Below, one piece after another: positions 38,279 through 47,176 of a stretch of DNA of 64,000 bases. Location: contig CP090851.1 of assembly GCA_041879415.1 (NCBI GenBank), positions 372,001 to 436,000 of the forward strand. The letters run 5' to 3'. The notes beneath the pieces were generated by a model. It saw nothing but the letters and a program-made list of their open reading frames with translations, had not been told where the DNA came from and ran no database searches. Within the stretch, counting starts at the first letter, position 1. Each line of letters opens with the position of its first letter. Source of the DNA: Vibrio chagasii (lineage in GTDB: Bacteria; Pseudomonadota; Gammaproteobacteria; Enterobacterales; Vibrionaceae). A program made the position numbers and the translations under genes.

Positions 38279-39676
38279 TTAAGCAACAGAAGTTTCTGCA
38301 GTGCGCTCTTCTTTTGGTTCAGACTCTAGCGTCATGTTGCTCTCTACGCCGTGCATCCAAGATACAAGCTTACCAGCACAAAGAAGCAGTAAGATGCCGC
38401 TGATCGTTGCTGTAATTGCAATACCACTGAAAATTGCCATCGCGCCTAGCTCACCTACATGAGAGCCCACAAGGCCAGCTACGTAGTTTGCAATAGCGTT
38501 GAAACCAAACCATGCACCCATCATTAGTGATGCTAAACGTAGCGGTGCTAGCTTAGTCACTAACGATAGACCGATAGGAGATAGGCAAAGCTCACCAAGT
38601 GTATGGAAGAAGAATGCACCTACTAACCACAGCATCGAAGTTTTAACTGTAAGGTCACCACCTTGCTCCATTACCGCGCCCATCATGCAGACGAAGCCTA
38701 GCGCCAAGAAGAACAGAGCCATCGCAAATTTAACCGGTGAGTTTGGTTCACGTTTACCTAACTTCACCCAGAATGCAGCAATGATTGGTGCAAGTGTAAT
38801 AATGAAGAATGGGTTTAGAGATTGGAACCACGCTGCCGGAACTTCAAAATCACCAATCATACGGTCTGTATATTGTTGAGTGTAGATGTTCATTAGGCCG
38901 CCAGCTTGTTCAAAGCCTGCCCAGAAAACAATCACGAACAGACCCATGATCAAAATAACTTTTAGTCGATCGAACTCTTCTTTAGTTAGCGGTGCTTTCT
39001 CTTTCGATTTGTTCATAGCTTTTGCACGAGCAGCTGCTGGCACAGAACCGATATTACCTAACCATGATTGAGCCATTGTCATTTGCATGATTAAGCTAAT
39101 AACCATACCGATACCTGCCGCTAGGAAACCTGCTTTCCAGCCATATGAATCAACTGCAGCACCAGAGATAAGACCACCTAATAATGCACCTAAGTTGATG
39201 CCCATGTAGAAAATAGTAAATGCGCCATCACGACGGTTATCACCTTCTTGGTAAAGGTCACCAACCATAGTCGAGATGTTTGGCTTAAACATACCGTTAC
39301 CACTAATAAGCAGCGCTAAACCTAGGTAAAGTGCACTTACTTGGTCTAGGCCCATAAAGCCGCTTGGTAGAGCTAGTGTAAACTGGCCAAGTGCCATTAA
39401 CACGCCACCAATAAGAATCGACTTACGCTGCCCTAGGTAGTTGTCGGCAATCCAACCACCGATCAAAGGCGTGATATAAACCAAACCAGTGTAGATACCG
39501 TAAAGGTCAAGCGCGTCTTTTGTCGACCAGCCCAATCCGCCGTTGATCGTTGTATCTGTTAAGAATAAAACAAGAATCGCACGCATAGCGTAGTAGGAGA
39601 AACGTTCCCATAGCTCTGTGCTGAAAAGTAGAAATAGGCCTCTAGGGTGGCCAAAGATGTTGTGATTGCTTGGCAT
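38279..39676 (-). CDS. POT-family proton-dependent oligopeptide transporter
   Basis: A 465-residue MFS transporter of the POT/PTR2 family (about 12-14 helices) importing di- and tripeptides with protons. The signature ELWERFSYYAMRAILVLFL near residue 20 contains the ExxERFxYY motif, and GGWIADNYLGQRKSI and FTIFYMGINLGALLG are the second and third conserved motifs. The acidic soluble tail (NMTLESEPKEERTAETSVA) is unusual but common in Vibrio members. Substrate preference among Dtp subtypes cannot be read. Confidence 0.93.
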   Translation of the reverse strand: MPSNHNIFGHPRGLFLLFSTELWERFSYYAMRAILVLFLTDTTINGGLGWSTKDALDLYGIYTGLVYITPLIGGWIADNYLGQRKSILIGGVLMALGQFTLALPSGFMGLDQVSALYLGLALLISGNGMFKPNISTMVGDLYQEGDNRRDGAFTIFYMGINLGALLGGLISGAAVDSYGWKAGFLAAGIGMVISLIMQMTMAQSWLGNIGSVPAAARAKAMNKSKEKAPLTKEEFDRLKVILIMGLFVIVFWAGFEQAGGLMNIYTQQYTDRMIGDFEVPAAWFQSLNPFFIITLAPIIAAFWVKLGKREPNSPVKFAMALFFLALGFVCMMGAVMEQGGDLTVKTSMLWLVGAFFFHTLGELCLSPIGLSLVTKLAPLRLASLMMGAWFGFNAIANYVAGLVGSHVGELGAMAIFSGIAITATISGILLLLCAGKLVSWMHGVESNMTLESEPKEERTAETSVA

Positions 39677-40179
39677 AAGTTTTACTAATTTTAGTTATTA
39701 AAAGATTTTATAGTCACTTATGTATACAGAGTGGAATAAACATCTGCAATAGATGTATTTTATGGTAACGATAACCTATATTTCGTAAGTGCATGAAAAT
39801 TATATGCTTTGTTGGCAATGTCGCCCTTAAAATGCGTGCTGCAAACTAATTTTCCAGATTTGAGCTGGTTGTTAAATGATCTTATCGAAAATATTTTTGA
39901 ATAATAAAAGCGCAAGTCATCAATTTTATGTATCCTACCGCCCCTAAAGGGAACGATGTGTTTTATTTTTTTGACTGCATATGCAGCCATAGAAGCGCGC
40001 CTTTTGATCGAGAATAGAACTCTGTACAATGCTTGAACACTTTTATATCTATAATTTTTTGTTGATAAATTGGTTTGCTACGCATAATTTCGTGGCTATT
40101 AAGATTCATTTAGTTAATAGCAATTAAACCGTTTTAGGCTTGTGGTAAAATCTCCCCAAAATAGAAAATGGCTAGTTAA
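39677..40179. other. Intergenic region between the POT transporter and rfaH genes
   Basis: About 500 AT-rich bases between divergent genes. It must contain both promoters; only the rfaH one is recognisable. An open frame at 39760-40029 on the minus strand has no ribosome site or protein-like pattern. A short CCGCCCCTAAAGGGA-type palindrome near 39939-39952 is noted without assignment. Confidence 0.5.
40124..40151 (+). promoter_or_regulatory. Probable rfaH promoter
   Basis: TTAAAC (40124-40129), a 16-base spacer and TAAAAT (40146-40151), preceded by TGG to make an extended -10. This would give a leader of about 20 bases. Confidence 0.5.
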
Positions 40180-40686
40180 ATGAAACGTTGGTATTTACTT
40201 TACTGCAAGCGTGGCGATCAAAAACGCGCTCAGCAGCATTTAGAGAATCAAGGGGTAGAGTGCTTTTACCCACAAATAGAAGTCGAAAAAGTAGTGAGAG
40301 GGAAAGAAAAGGTGGTCAAAGAGCCGCTGTTCCCTTCATACGTTTTTGTTCGATTTGATTATGAACAAGGACCAAGCTTTACGACCGTTCGTTCAACACG
40401 CGGCGTAGTGGACTTCATTAAGTTTGGAGCGCTACCACATGAAGTACAAGGCGACTTGGTTTTTGAGCTCAAAGAACTTGAGAAGCATTGCAGCAATGAT
40501 GTTGAAGATTGCTGTGTTGAGTTCGAATCTGGTCAAGTTGTGAAAATTAATAGCGGTCAGTTTGCTGGTATAGAGGCGATTTTCCATCAGAAAGACGGTG
40601 AGGCTCGCTCTATCATGCTAGTGAAGATGATCAGCCAGGTAGTGCCAATCAGTATTGAAAACGAGGCGCTACAAGCACACGCTTAA
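40180..40686 (+). CDS. rfaH: Transcription antiterminator RfaH
   Basis: A 168-residue NusG paralog. The N-terminal domain (about 1-100) is the NGN fold with WYLLYCKRGDQKRAQQHLENQGV and PLFPSYVFVRFD; the C-terminal KOW domain (about 110-165) has the GQVVKINSGQFAGIEAIF motif. Compared with NusG, the YCKRG start and shorter length are characteristic of RfaH, which binds RNA polymerase at ops elements and boosts long surface-polysaccharide operons and ribosome recruitment. No ops site was seen in this window, so its targets are elsewhere. Confidence 0.93.
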   Translation: MKRWYLLYCKRGDQKRAQQHLENQGVECFYPQIEVEKVVRGKEKVVKEPLFPSYVFVRFDYEQGPSFTTVRSTRGVVDFIKFGALPHEVQGDLVFELKELEKHCSNDVEDCCVEFESGQVVKINSGQFAGIEAIFHQKDGEARSIMLVKMISQVVPISIENEALQAHA

Positions 40687-40721
40687 TTCAGTGATAAGAA
40701 TAATTACATCTAGGCTTAAAA

Positions 40722-40748
40722 TAAAAAGGCGCATAATGCGCCTTTTTT
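40722..40748. terminator. Bidirectional terminator between rfaH and asnB
   Basis: GGCGC and GCGCC around ATAAT, with an A-run before and a T-run after. Both genes converge on it. Confidence 0.88.
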
Positions 40749-40772
40749 AGTATCTCAAATTTGCCTGAGCGT

Positions 40773-42443
40773 TTACGCGTTGTAAGCGTCGTTGTGAACC
40801 GCTTGAACCGCACGACCTGATGGGTCTACACAGTTTTGGAACGACTCATCCCACTCAATGGCTTTCGCTGATGAACAAGCGACAGATGGCCCCCCTGGTA
40901 CACACTCTGCTGCAGATTCTAGCGGGAACAACTCTTCAAAGATTTCGCGGTAAGCGTAGCCTTCTTTAGTCGTTGGCGTGTTGTATGGGAAACGGAACTG
41001 AGCCGTTTCCATTTGCTTATCCGTTACTTTCGCTTCAGCGGTTGCTTTCAACGTATCAATCCAGTCGTAGCCAACACCATCAGAGAACTGCTCTTTTTGA
41101 CGCCATGCAATTGAATCCGGTAAGTAGTGTTCAAAACACTCACGTAGGATGTGTTTCTCCATCTTACCGTTGCCACACATTTTGTCTTCTGGGTTTAAGC
41201 GCATTGCTACATCGATGAACTCTTTGTCCAAGAATGGTACACGACCTTCTACGCCCCATGCTGCCAGCGATTTGTTCGCACGAGCACAGTCAAACATGTT
41301 CAGAGCCAGCAGCTTACGTACCGTTTCTTCATGGAACTCTTTTGCATTTGGCGCTTTGTGGAAGTACAAGTAACCACCAAAGATCTCATCAGCACCTTCT
41401 CCAGACAGTACCATTTTGATACCCATTGCTTTGATCTTGCGAGCAAGTAGGTACATTGGCGTAGACGCGCGAATTGTCGTTACATCGTAGGTTTCGATGT
41501 GGTAGATAACGTCACGGATTGCATCCAAACCTTCTTGAATGGTGTATGTCATCTCGTGGTGAACGGTACCGATCTTGTCTGCCACTTCACGAGCAGCGAT
41601 AAGATCAGGTGCACCTTCTAGACCAACCGCAAATGAGTGCAGTTGTGGCCACCAAGCTTCAGACTGCTCATCATCTTCAATACGCATTGCCGCAAAGCGT
41701 TTCGCGACTGCAGAAGTGATTGACGAATCTAGACCACCAGACAGAAGTACACCGTAAGGTACGTCAGTCATTAGTTGACGTTTAACGGCTGCTTCTAGTG
41801 CTTCCGTTAGGTCTTCCTTGCTTGTGCTGTTGCCTTGCACTGCTGCGTATTCGTTCCAGTCGCGAACATAGTAACGTTGTGGCTCTGCATCTTTCGAAGA
41901 GTAGAAGCTGCCTGGAGGGAACTCGCTAATTGTTTTACATACAGGAACTAGTGCTTTCATTTCAGAAGCAACATAGTAGTTACCGTGTTCATCGTAGCCT
42001 TGGTAAAGCGGGATGATACCGATGTGGTCGCGGCCTACTAAGTATTTGTCTTTTTCTTCATCGTATAAAACGAATGCGAAGATACCGTTTAGCTCTTCTA
42101 GCAGGTCTGCGCCCATTTCTTGGTATAGCGCTAGGATAACTTCACAGTCAGAGTCCGTCTGGAACTGGTACTTATCTTCATAGCGAGCACGAAGTTCTTT
42201 GTGGTTATAGATTTCGCCGTTTACCGCAAGAATGTGCTTCTTGTCTTGGCTGTATAGCGGCTGAGCACCACTATTTAGACCAACGATAGCTAAACGCTCG
42301 TGAGCAAGGATTGCTTTGTCACTTGCATAGATGCCAGACCAATCTGGTCCACGGTGACGAAGCTTTTTAGACATTTCTAAAGCGATAGGGCGAAGTGCTG
42401 CGGCATCACTTTTTATGTCGAGAATGCCAAATACTGAACACAT
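40773..42443 (-). CDS. asnB: Asparagine synthase (glutamine-hydrolysing)
   Basis: A 556-residue class II amidotransferase. Cys2 in MCSVFGI is the glutaminase nucleophile; the N-terminal domain (about 1-200) has RHRGPDWSG and AVNGEIYNHKELR. The synthetase domain begins with the PP-loop VLLSGGLDSSI (about residue 233) and includes SGEGADEIFGGYLYFHKAP and GVEGRVPFLDKEF. It makes asparagine from aspartate, ATP and glutamine in the cytoplasm. Its position near nagC/nagA recalls the enteric nag-asnB neighbourhood. Confidence 0.97.
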   Translation of the reverse strand: MCSVFGILDIKSDAAALRPIALEMSKKLRHRGPDWSGIYASDKAILAHERLAIVGLNSGAQPLYSQDKKHILAVNGEIYNHKELRARYEDKYQFQTDSDCEVILALYQEMGADLLEELNGIFAFVLYDEEKDKYLVGRDHIGIIPLYQGYDEHGNYYVASEMKALVPVCKTISEFPPGSFYSSKDAEPQRYYVRDWNEYAAVQGNSTSKEDLTEALEAAVKRQLMTDVPYGVLLSGGLDSSITSAVAKRFAAMRIEDDEQSEAWWPQLHSFAVGLEGAPDLIAAREVADKIGTVHHEMTYTIQEGLDAIRDVIYHIETYDVTTIRASTPMYLLARKIKAMGIKMVLSGEGADEIFGGYLYFHKAPNAKEFHEETVRKLLALNMFDCARANKSLAAWGVEGRVPFLDKEFIDVAMRLNPEDKMCGNGKMEKHILRECFEHYLPDSIAWRQKEQFSDGVGYDWIDTLKATAEAKVTDKQMETAQFRFPYNTPTTKEGYAYREIFEELFPLESAAECVPGGPSVACSSAKAIEWDESFQNCVDPSGRAVQAVHNDAYNA

Positions 42444-42615
42444 AGAACTTCCTTTTAAATAATTTCTAAATCAACTGTATTCAATTTGCCATTCTGGCTA
42501 AAAAAAGCAACCGGATGTGAGCAAAAAAATAATATAAAGGGTGTTATGTTAGAAATTATTTAATTAATTTGTTGTTTTAGTGTTTGGTATCTAAATGCAG
42601 TCTGTTTTTTGAACG

Positions 42616-42660
42616 AAAACCCCTCAAAAGTGCGAAAATTCACAGTCTTGAGAGGTTTTG
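42616..42660 (-). terminator. Terminator of the CPA2 antiporter gene
   Basis: CCTCAA and TTGAGAGG arms pair across about 20 bases; read on the minus strand the hairpin ends in TTTTC. Confidence 0.5.
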
Positions 42661-42676
42661 TTAAAGGAGGTTTGGG

Positions 42677-44263
42677 TTAGATTTTATTGATGTTTGGGTT
42701 TAATTGCTCACAAACGTGGCGAGCAAAACCACTACCGGCTTCGCTATAGATGTTAAACGCCGCATCAACACCATTTTCTTTCAAAGTATCTAGTTGGTCA
42801 GGGTATTCAGCGATAGCTGCAATCTGCCCTTTAAAGTTACGTGACTTTAATTGCTCCAAAGCGGTTTGATTACCTTGGTGATGAGGCATAGCTAAGATAA
42901 CCAGTTTTACATTTGCGGTATCCAGAATACGCTCCCAGAAATCTGGGTCGGTCGCGTCGCCAGAAATCACGTTTCTACCGTGGCTTCTATGGGTATGTGC
43001 AGCTTCTTCACGAACTTCGACCCCCAAACTTACCTTACCGTAGCGTGAACGTAATTCATCATAAGCACCGGTACCAATTCGTCCCATACCAAGAATAAGT
43101 ACTTGAGCACGACCCGGGTCAATTCGCTTATCACGTTGATGAAGCTTTTCTGCTGCGTGCTCTTTTAACCATTTACCGGATTGTTGGTAAAGCTTGTGGC
43201 CTGCACGGTTTAGAGGTGCTGCAACTAGGAAAGAAAGTGATACTGCAATCGCGACGGCAACTAAGATATCGCCAGACATCCATCCCATCTTAAAGGCAAG
43301 GCCACCAACGATTAAGCCAAACTCACTGTAGTTAAACAGTGATAGTGAAGCGAGCAACGAAGTACGAACGCGGAACTTGAAGCGATTAAGTACCAAGAAG
43401 TAAAGCACGCCTTTCACTGGTAACAGCAACAAGAACAGTACCGCTAGCATAAAGCCTTGAATGGTGGGCTGTTCTGATAAGCCAATATTTAAGAAGAAAC
43501 AGACAAGAAACAGCTCTTTCAGGTTAAACAGTGATTTTGATAGCTCTGAAGCTTTTCGATGACCCGCGAGCAACATACCTAGGATAAGAGCTCCTAAATC
43601 TGGCTTCATACCCACCAATTGGAAGAGTCCAGCACCGACAACCAAAGCGAAGAAAATGCCGAATAGGACTAACATTTCACCGTGGCCAACCCAATCTAGC
43701 ACTTTGTAGAACAGTGGACGTAGGAATGGCAACGCAAATAGAGCAATTGCGTACCATTCAGGCAGCTTGCCTGTTGAAGCGGTAAGAAAGACGACAGCGA
43801 AAATATCTTGCATGACCAAGATACCAATTGCCAAGGTGCCGTAGGTGGCATTCATTTCCCCTTTCTCTTGCAGAGACTTTACCGCAAATACGGTACTGGA
43901 GAATGATAGGGCGAAGCCGAGAAGAACAATTTGCTCGACTGACATAGCTGCCAGTGACGAAATGCCAAGGAACTTAAAACCGAATAGGGCGACGGCAAAA
44001 AACAGAGTGGATAAAAGGTTATGTATTGTGGCGCCGGCCCAGATCTCTTTAGAGAGTAGGGTTTTGATATCTAGCTTCAAGCCGATGGTGAATAGGAGCA
44101 GGGTGACACCGAGATCAGCCAAAGTAATGATGGTCTCATTGGTTTCGAAACCAAAGGCAAAAAGCCCAAAGCCCGCAACCAAAAAACCAACCAGTGGGGG
44201 AAGGTGACACTTTAAAGCAATAAATCCTGCGATAAACGCAGTGGATATTAATATAAGTTCCAT
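42677..44263 (-). CDS. CPA2-family cation/proton antiporter with RCK domain (YbaL/KefB type)
   Basis: A 528-residue membrane antiporter. About 12 helices fill residues 1-375 (LADLGVTLLLFTIGLKLD, LGFALSFSSTVFAVKSL, KPDLGALILGMLLAGH), followed by a Rossmann-type TrkA-N/RCK domain (about 395-515) with the nucleotide loop LILGMGRIGTGAYDEL. The order and length match YbaL and KefB/KefC. It likely moves K+ or Na+ against protons and may be gated by a nucleotide or glutathione adduct. No ancillary KefF/KefG gene is adjacent. Confidence 0.9.
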   Translation of the reverse strand: MELILISTAFIAGFIALKCHLPPLVGFLVAGFGLFAFGFETNETIITLADLGVTLLLFTIGLKLDIKTLLSKEIWAGATIHNLLSTLFFAVALFGFKFLGISSLAAMSVEQIVLLGFALSFSSTVFAVKSLQEKGEMNATYGTLAIGILVMQDIFAVVFLTASTGKLPEWYAIALFALPFLRPLFYKVLDWVGHGEMLVLFGIFFALVVGAGLFQLVGMKPDLGALILGMLLAGHRKASELSKSLFNLKELFLVCFFLNIGLSEQPTIQGFMLAVLFLLLLPVKGVLYFLVLNRFKFRVRTSLLASLSLFNYSEFGLIVGGLAFKMGWMSGDILVAVAIAVSLSFLVAAPLNRAGHKLYQQSGKWLKEHAAEKLHQRDKRIDPGRAQVLILGMGRIGTGAYDELRSRYGKVSLGVEVREEAAHTHRSHGRNVISGDATDPDFWERILDTANVKLVILAMPHHQGNQTALEQLKSRNFKGQIAAIAEYPDQLDTLKENGVDAAFNIYSEAGSGFARHVCEQLNPNINKI

Positions 44264-44296
44264 AACTTGTTGTTGTTGTTCCCTAGCTTAAAAAAA

Positions 44297-44324
44297 CGGG
44301 CCGTGTTTTTACAAACACGGCCCG
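44297..44324 (-). terminator. nagC terminator
   Basis: CGGGCCGTGTTT (44297-44308) and AAACACGGCCCG (44313-44324) are perfect 12-bp arms with a 4-base loop; an A-run on the plus strand gives the U-run on the minus transcript. Confidence 0.9.
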
Positions 44325-44347
44325 CGGAAAATCAGAATTATTGTTCT

Positions 44348-45562
44348 TTAATCTTCAAGTAGCTTCTGCAGTAACACACCGTTGAGCATGGCGCGCTTGA
44401 TCATAGCAAAAGCTCCCATCGTAGGATGTTTATCGATCTGTGATGCTACAATAGGCAGGCCGCTATGGAAAGTCGTTAGCGACTGATTCTCTACATTGCG
44501 CTTAATTGCAGGGAAAACAATCTCTTGTGCCTTAGTAATATCACCAGCGATGATCACTTTTTGAGGGTTAAATAGGTTGATCGTCATCGCGATCGCTTTA
44601 CCTAACTGGTTTCCTACTCGAACCAAGCTCTGCTTAGCCAACTCGTCACCATTCATTGCGTGGTCGCACACGTCTTGAATAGTAATACGCTCAAGCTCGG
44701 TTAAAGAAGACTCGTAGCCTTGTTTAATCAGTTTTTGCACGCGCTCAACGATTGCAGGGTTTGCCGCTACCGTTTCAAGACAACCAAAGTTACCACATTG
44801 GCACTGTTCACCAAGTGGATCGATTTGGATATGACCGATTTCACCGACGTTACGGTTATGACCTAAGAAAACCTGACCGTTAACGATAATACCTGCACCA
44901 GTACCGCGGTGAACACTCACTAAGATAGAGTCTTGGCTGTCTTGGCTCGCGCCAAAGTAGTGCTCCGCTAATGCCATTCCGCGAACATCGTTGCCAACAA
45001 AACAAGCGACATGGAATGTGTCGCGAATAATGTCGCTTAATGCAAGGTTATCGATGTCTGTATTTGGCATGTACTCGACGACACCCGTCGTCGGGTTAAC
45101 TAAGCCTGGAAGGGTCACGCCAATCGCAATCAGCTGATCGATTTTCGGTTGGTGTTCAGCGATGAAGGCCTTGAGTGTATTGACCAAGCCTTGAGTAAGG
45201 TCTGACTGATCTGAATAGTTAAGGTCTTGCTGTTGGAAAGCCAATTCACGACCACCAAGATCATGAAGGCTAACTTGAATGTAGTCTCTCCCTAAGCGCA
45301 CAGCGATAGAGTGAAAAGGCTCTACTTCTGTGGTTAGAGAGATAGCGCGTCTACCGCCAGTAGACGCTTGCTGTGCGACCTCTTTAATTAGGCCGCGCTC
45401 TAATAGTTGGCGGGTAATTTTTGTAACACTTGCCGGTGCGAGTTGGCTTACATCAGCCACTTGTATACGACTAATAGGCCCTTGTTGGTCTATAAGTCGG
45501 TATACCGCCGCACTGTTTAGTTGTTTAACTAAGTCTACGTTACCTATTTGTCCGCCATTCAT
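44348..45562 (-). CDS. nagC: N-acetylglucosamine repressor NagC (ROK family)
   Basis: A 404-residue ROK-family repressor. An N-terminal winged helix-turn-helix (about 15-75: RLIDQQGPISRIQVADVSQLAPASVTKITRQLLERGLI) binds operators of nag and chitin genes; the ROK domain holds the zinc site CQCGNFGCLE and a sugar-phosphate pocket (GVTLPGLV, VHRGTGAGIIV). N-acetylglucosamine-6-phosphate is the inducer. It begins 2 bases after the nagA stop, so nagA-nagC form an operon and NagC controls its own level. Putative operators lie upstream of nagA/nagE. Confidence 0.95.
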   Translation of the reverse strand: MNGGQIGNVDLVKQLNSAAVYRLIDQQGPISRIQVADVSQLAPASVTKITRQLLERGLIKEVAQQASTGGRRAISLTTEVEPFHSIAVRLGRDYIQVSLHDLGGRELAFQQQDLNYSDQSDLTQGLVNTLKAFIAEHQPKIDQLIAIGVTLPGLVNPTTGVVEYMPNTDIDNLALSDIIRDTFHVACFVGNDVRGMALAEHYFGASQDSQDSILVSVHRGTGAGIIVNGQVFLGHNRNVGEIGHIQIDPLGEQCQCGNFGCLETVAANPAIVERVQKLIKQGYESSLTELERITIQDVCDHAMNGDELAKQSLVRVGNQLGKAIAMTINLFNPQKVIIAGDITKAQEIVFPAIKRNVENQSLTTFHSGLPIVASQIDKHPTMGAFAMIKRAMLNGVLLQKLLED

Positions 45563-45564
45563 AC

Positions 45565-46701
45565 TTAATTGTGCTCGTATTGTCCATTAACAACCGTCGC
45601 TTTAACGTTAAAGTCTCGGTCAAATACAGCTAGGTTTGCAACCATGCCTTTTTTGATTCGACCTAGCTTGCTTTCTACACCGATAGCTGTAGCTGGGTAT
45701 AGTGTAGCCATGCGAAGAGCTTCGTCTAAAGCGATACCAGCGTGCTCAACTGTGTTCTGAACTGCTTCAATCATAGTCAGAGCTGAGCCGCCCAGTGTGC
45801 CGTTTTCATCAACACACTTACCATCTCGGTAATATACTTTCTTACCGACAAAAATAAAGTATTCCATGTCAGCACCTGCAGGAGCTGTGGCATCCGTCAC
45901 TAATACCAACTTTTCTCCCTTGATTTTATGCGCAATTCTGATGTTTGCGTAATCAACGTGGAAGCCGTCGGCGATGATGCCTGCATACACCTCAGGTGTA
46001 TCATAAATAGCGCCAACCACACCTGGTTCACGACCAACCATAGGTGTCATTGCATTGAATAGGTGCGTTGCGAATGTGATACCAGATTCGAAACCTTGGC
46101 GTGCTTCTGCATAAGTTGCGTTGGTATGACCGATCGAAACGACAACACCAGCTTTGTGTAGACGCTCGATATGCTCTGGGTCGTTCAGCTCAGGAGCAAG
46201 TGTTACTTTCGCAACAAGGTCACTGTTCTCACAGATAAGCTCAATCATCTCGCTGTCAGACTTACGAATATGATCAACGCTGTGAATGCCTTTTTTCGCA
46301 ACGTTTAGGTATGGACCTTCAAGGTGAAGACCTAAAGATTGGTTCTGGTATTGGTTATGATATTCACGAGCTGCCGTAATAACTGCGCGCATGTCTTCAT
46401 CTGAAGAAGTAATCAGAGTAGGCAAGAAGCTAGTACAGCCTGATTTTAGGTTTGCTTTGTGCATGATCTGCATTGTTTCTGCAGTGATTTCATCGTTCAA
46501 CATCACGCCACCACAACCGTTCAGTTGTAGGTCAATGAAACCCGGGCTTAGGTTTGCACCGTCTAGGTCACGAACCTCGATACCTTCTGGTAATTCAGAG
46601 ATAGGGCAGACTTTTTTGATCAGTTCGTTTTCGATTACTACAGCATGATCGGTTAGAACATCACTACCAGTGTAAATTTTACAGTTACTTAGCGCGTACA
46701 T
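45565..46701 (-). CDS. nagA: N-acetylglucosamine-6-phosphate deacetylase
   Basis: A 378-residue amidohydrolase giving glucosamine-6-phosphate and acetate. Motifs: [16 protein letters not shown], the metal-binding [47 protein letters not shown] and the catalytic Asp in [10 protein letters not shown]. It is first in the nagAC operon and divergent from nagE, with a shared control region of about 475 bases. nagB is not in this window. Confidence 0.97.
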   Translation of the reverse strand: MYALSNCKIYTGSDVLTDHAVVIENELIKKVCPISELPEGIEVRDLDGANLSPGFIDLQLNGCGGVMLNDEITAETMQIMHKANLKSGCTSFLPTLITSSDEDMRAVITAAREYHNQYQNQSLGLHLEGPYLNVAKKGIHSVDHIRKSDSEMIELICENSDLVAKVTLAPELNDPEHIERLHKAGVVVSIGHTNATYAEARQGFESGITFATHLFNAMTPMVGREPGVVGAIYDTPEVYAGIIADGFHVDYANIRIAHKIKGEKLVLVTDATAPAGADMEYFIFVGKKVYYRDGKCVDENGTLGGSALTMIEAVQNTVEHAGIALDEALRMATLYPATAIGVESKLGRIKKGMVANLAVFDRDFNVKATVVNGQYEHN

Positions 46702-46974
46702 AGTCAGCTAATCCTTATTTCGTCAGATCTTTTAAATTCGTTCGTTACCTAAATGTTGACTTAGTTTGCGAGCATCATTTACGTAACGATTTAACTTTTA
46801 TGGGCAAACGGCTTCAAAGTGGGAAGCGATTTTAAGTGTTTGAAAAATATGTGAACAATTCATTGTTTTTATGAGTTTGGGTTAAAAATATCAGTAAGTT
46901 AGCTAGCTTTTAATGCCGAAAATAACTCACTTTTGACCCAATAGTTAGATTTGGATTTTATCTATAAATGTTCA

Positions 46975-46995
46975 TTTTTTTGAATGATAAAATAA
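46975..46995. promoter_or_regulatory. NagC-type operator 1 (nagA side)
   Basis: TTTTTTT (46975-46981), a 7-base centre and AAAATAA (46989-46995) fit the NagC/Mlc operator pattern TTATTTT-N7-AAAATAA with one mismatch. Its centre (46985) lies 94 bp from the centre of operator 2. Confidence 0.55.
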
Positions 46996-47040
46996 GTTTT
47001 ATGATCTCGCTAGCAAAAACCTCTGGATTTGGTGAAAACT

Positions 47041-47056
47041 GGTGATTACGATCACA
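47041..47056. promoter_or_regulatory. CRP binding site between the nag operators
   Basis: GGTGA-TTACGA-TCACA differs from the CRP core TGTGA-N6-TCACA at one position. It lies between the two NagC-type operators, 120 bases before nagE. Confidence 0.7.
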
Positions 47057-47068
47057 AATGGTAAGGTT

Positions 47069-47089
47069 TTAATTTGCGGAGCAAAATTA
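47069..47089. promoter_or_regulatory. NagC-type operator 2 (nagE side)
   Basis: TTAATTT and AAAATTA around the 7-base centre GCGGAGC (47076-47082). The core TTTGC-GGA-GCAAA is a perfect palindrome. Confidence 0.6.
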
Positions 47090-47176
47090 ATTGAATACAC
47101 TGAATAGGACTAAATTGAGCGACTAAAATAAGTTTCTCAAACGAATTCTAAAAAATCCTATAGGGGGAAACAACTG

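Noticed and set aside
39760..40029. Minus-strand ORF in the gap before rfaH
   Set aside because: No ribosome site, no hydrophobic or domain pattern, AT-rich chance frame in an intergenic region.
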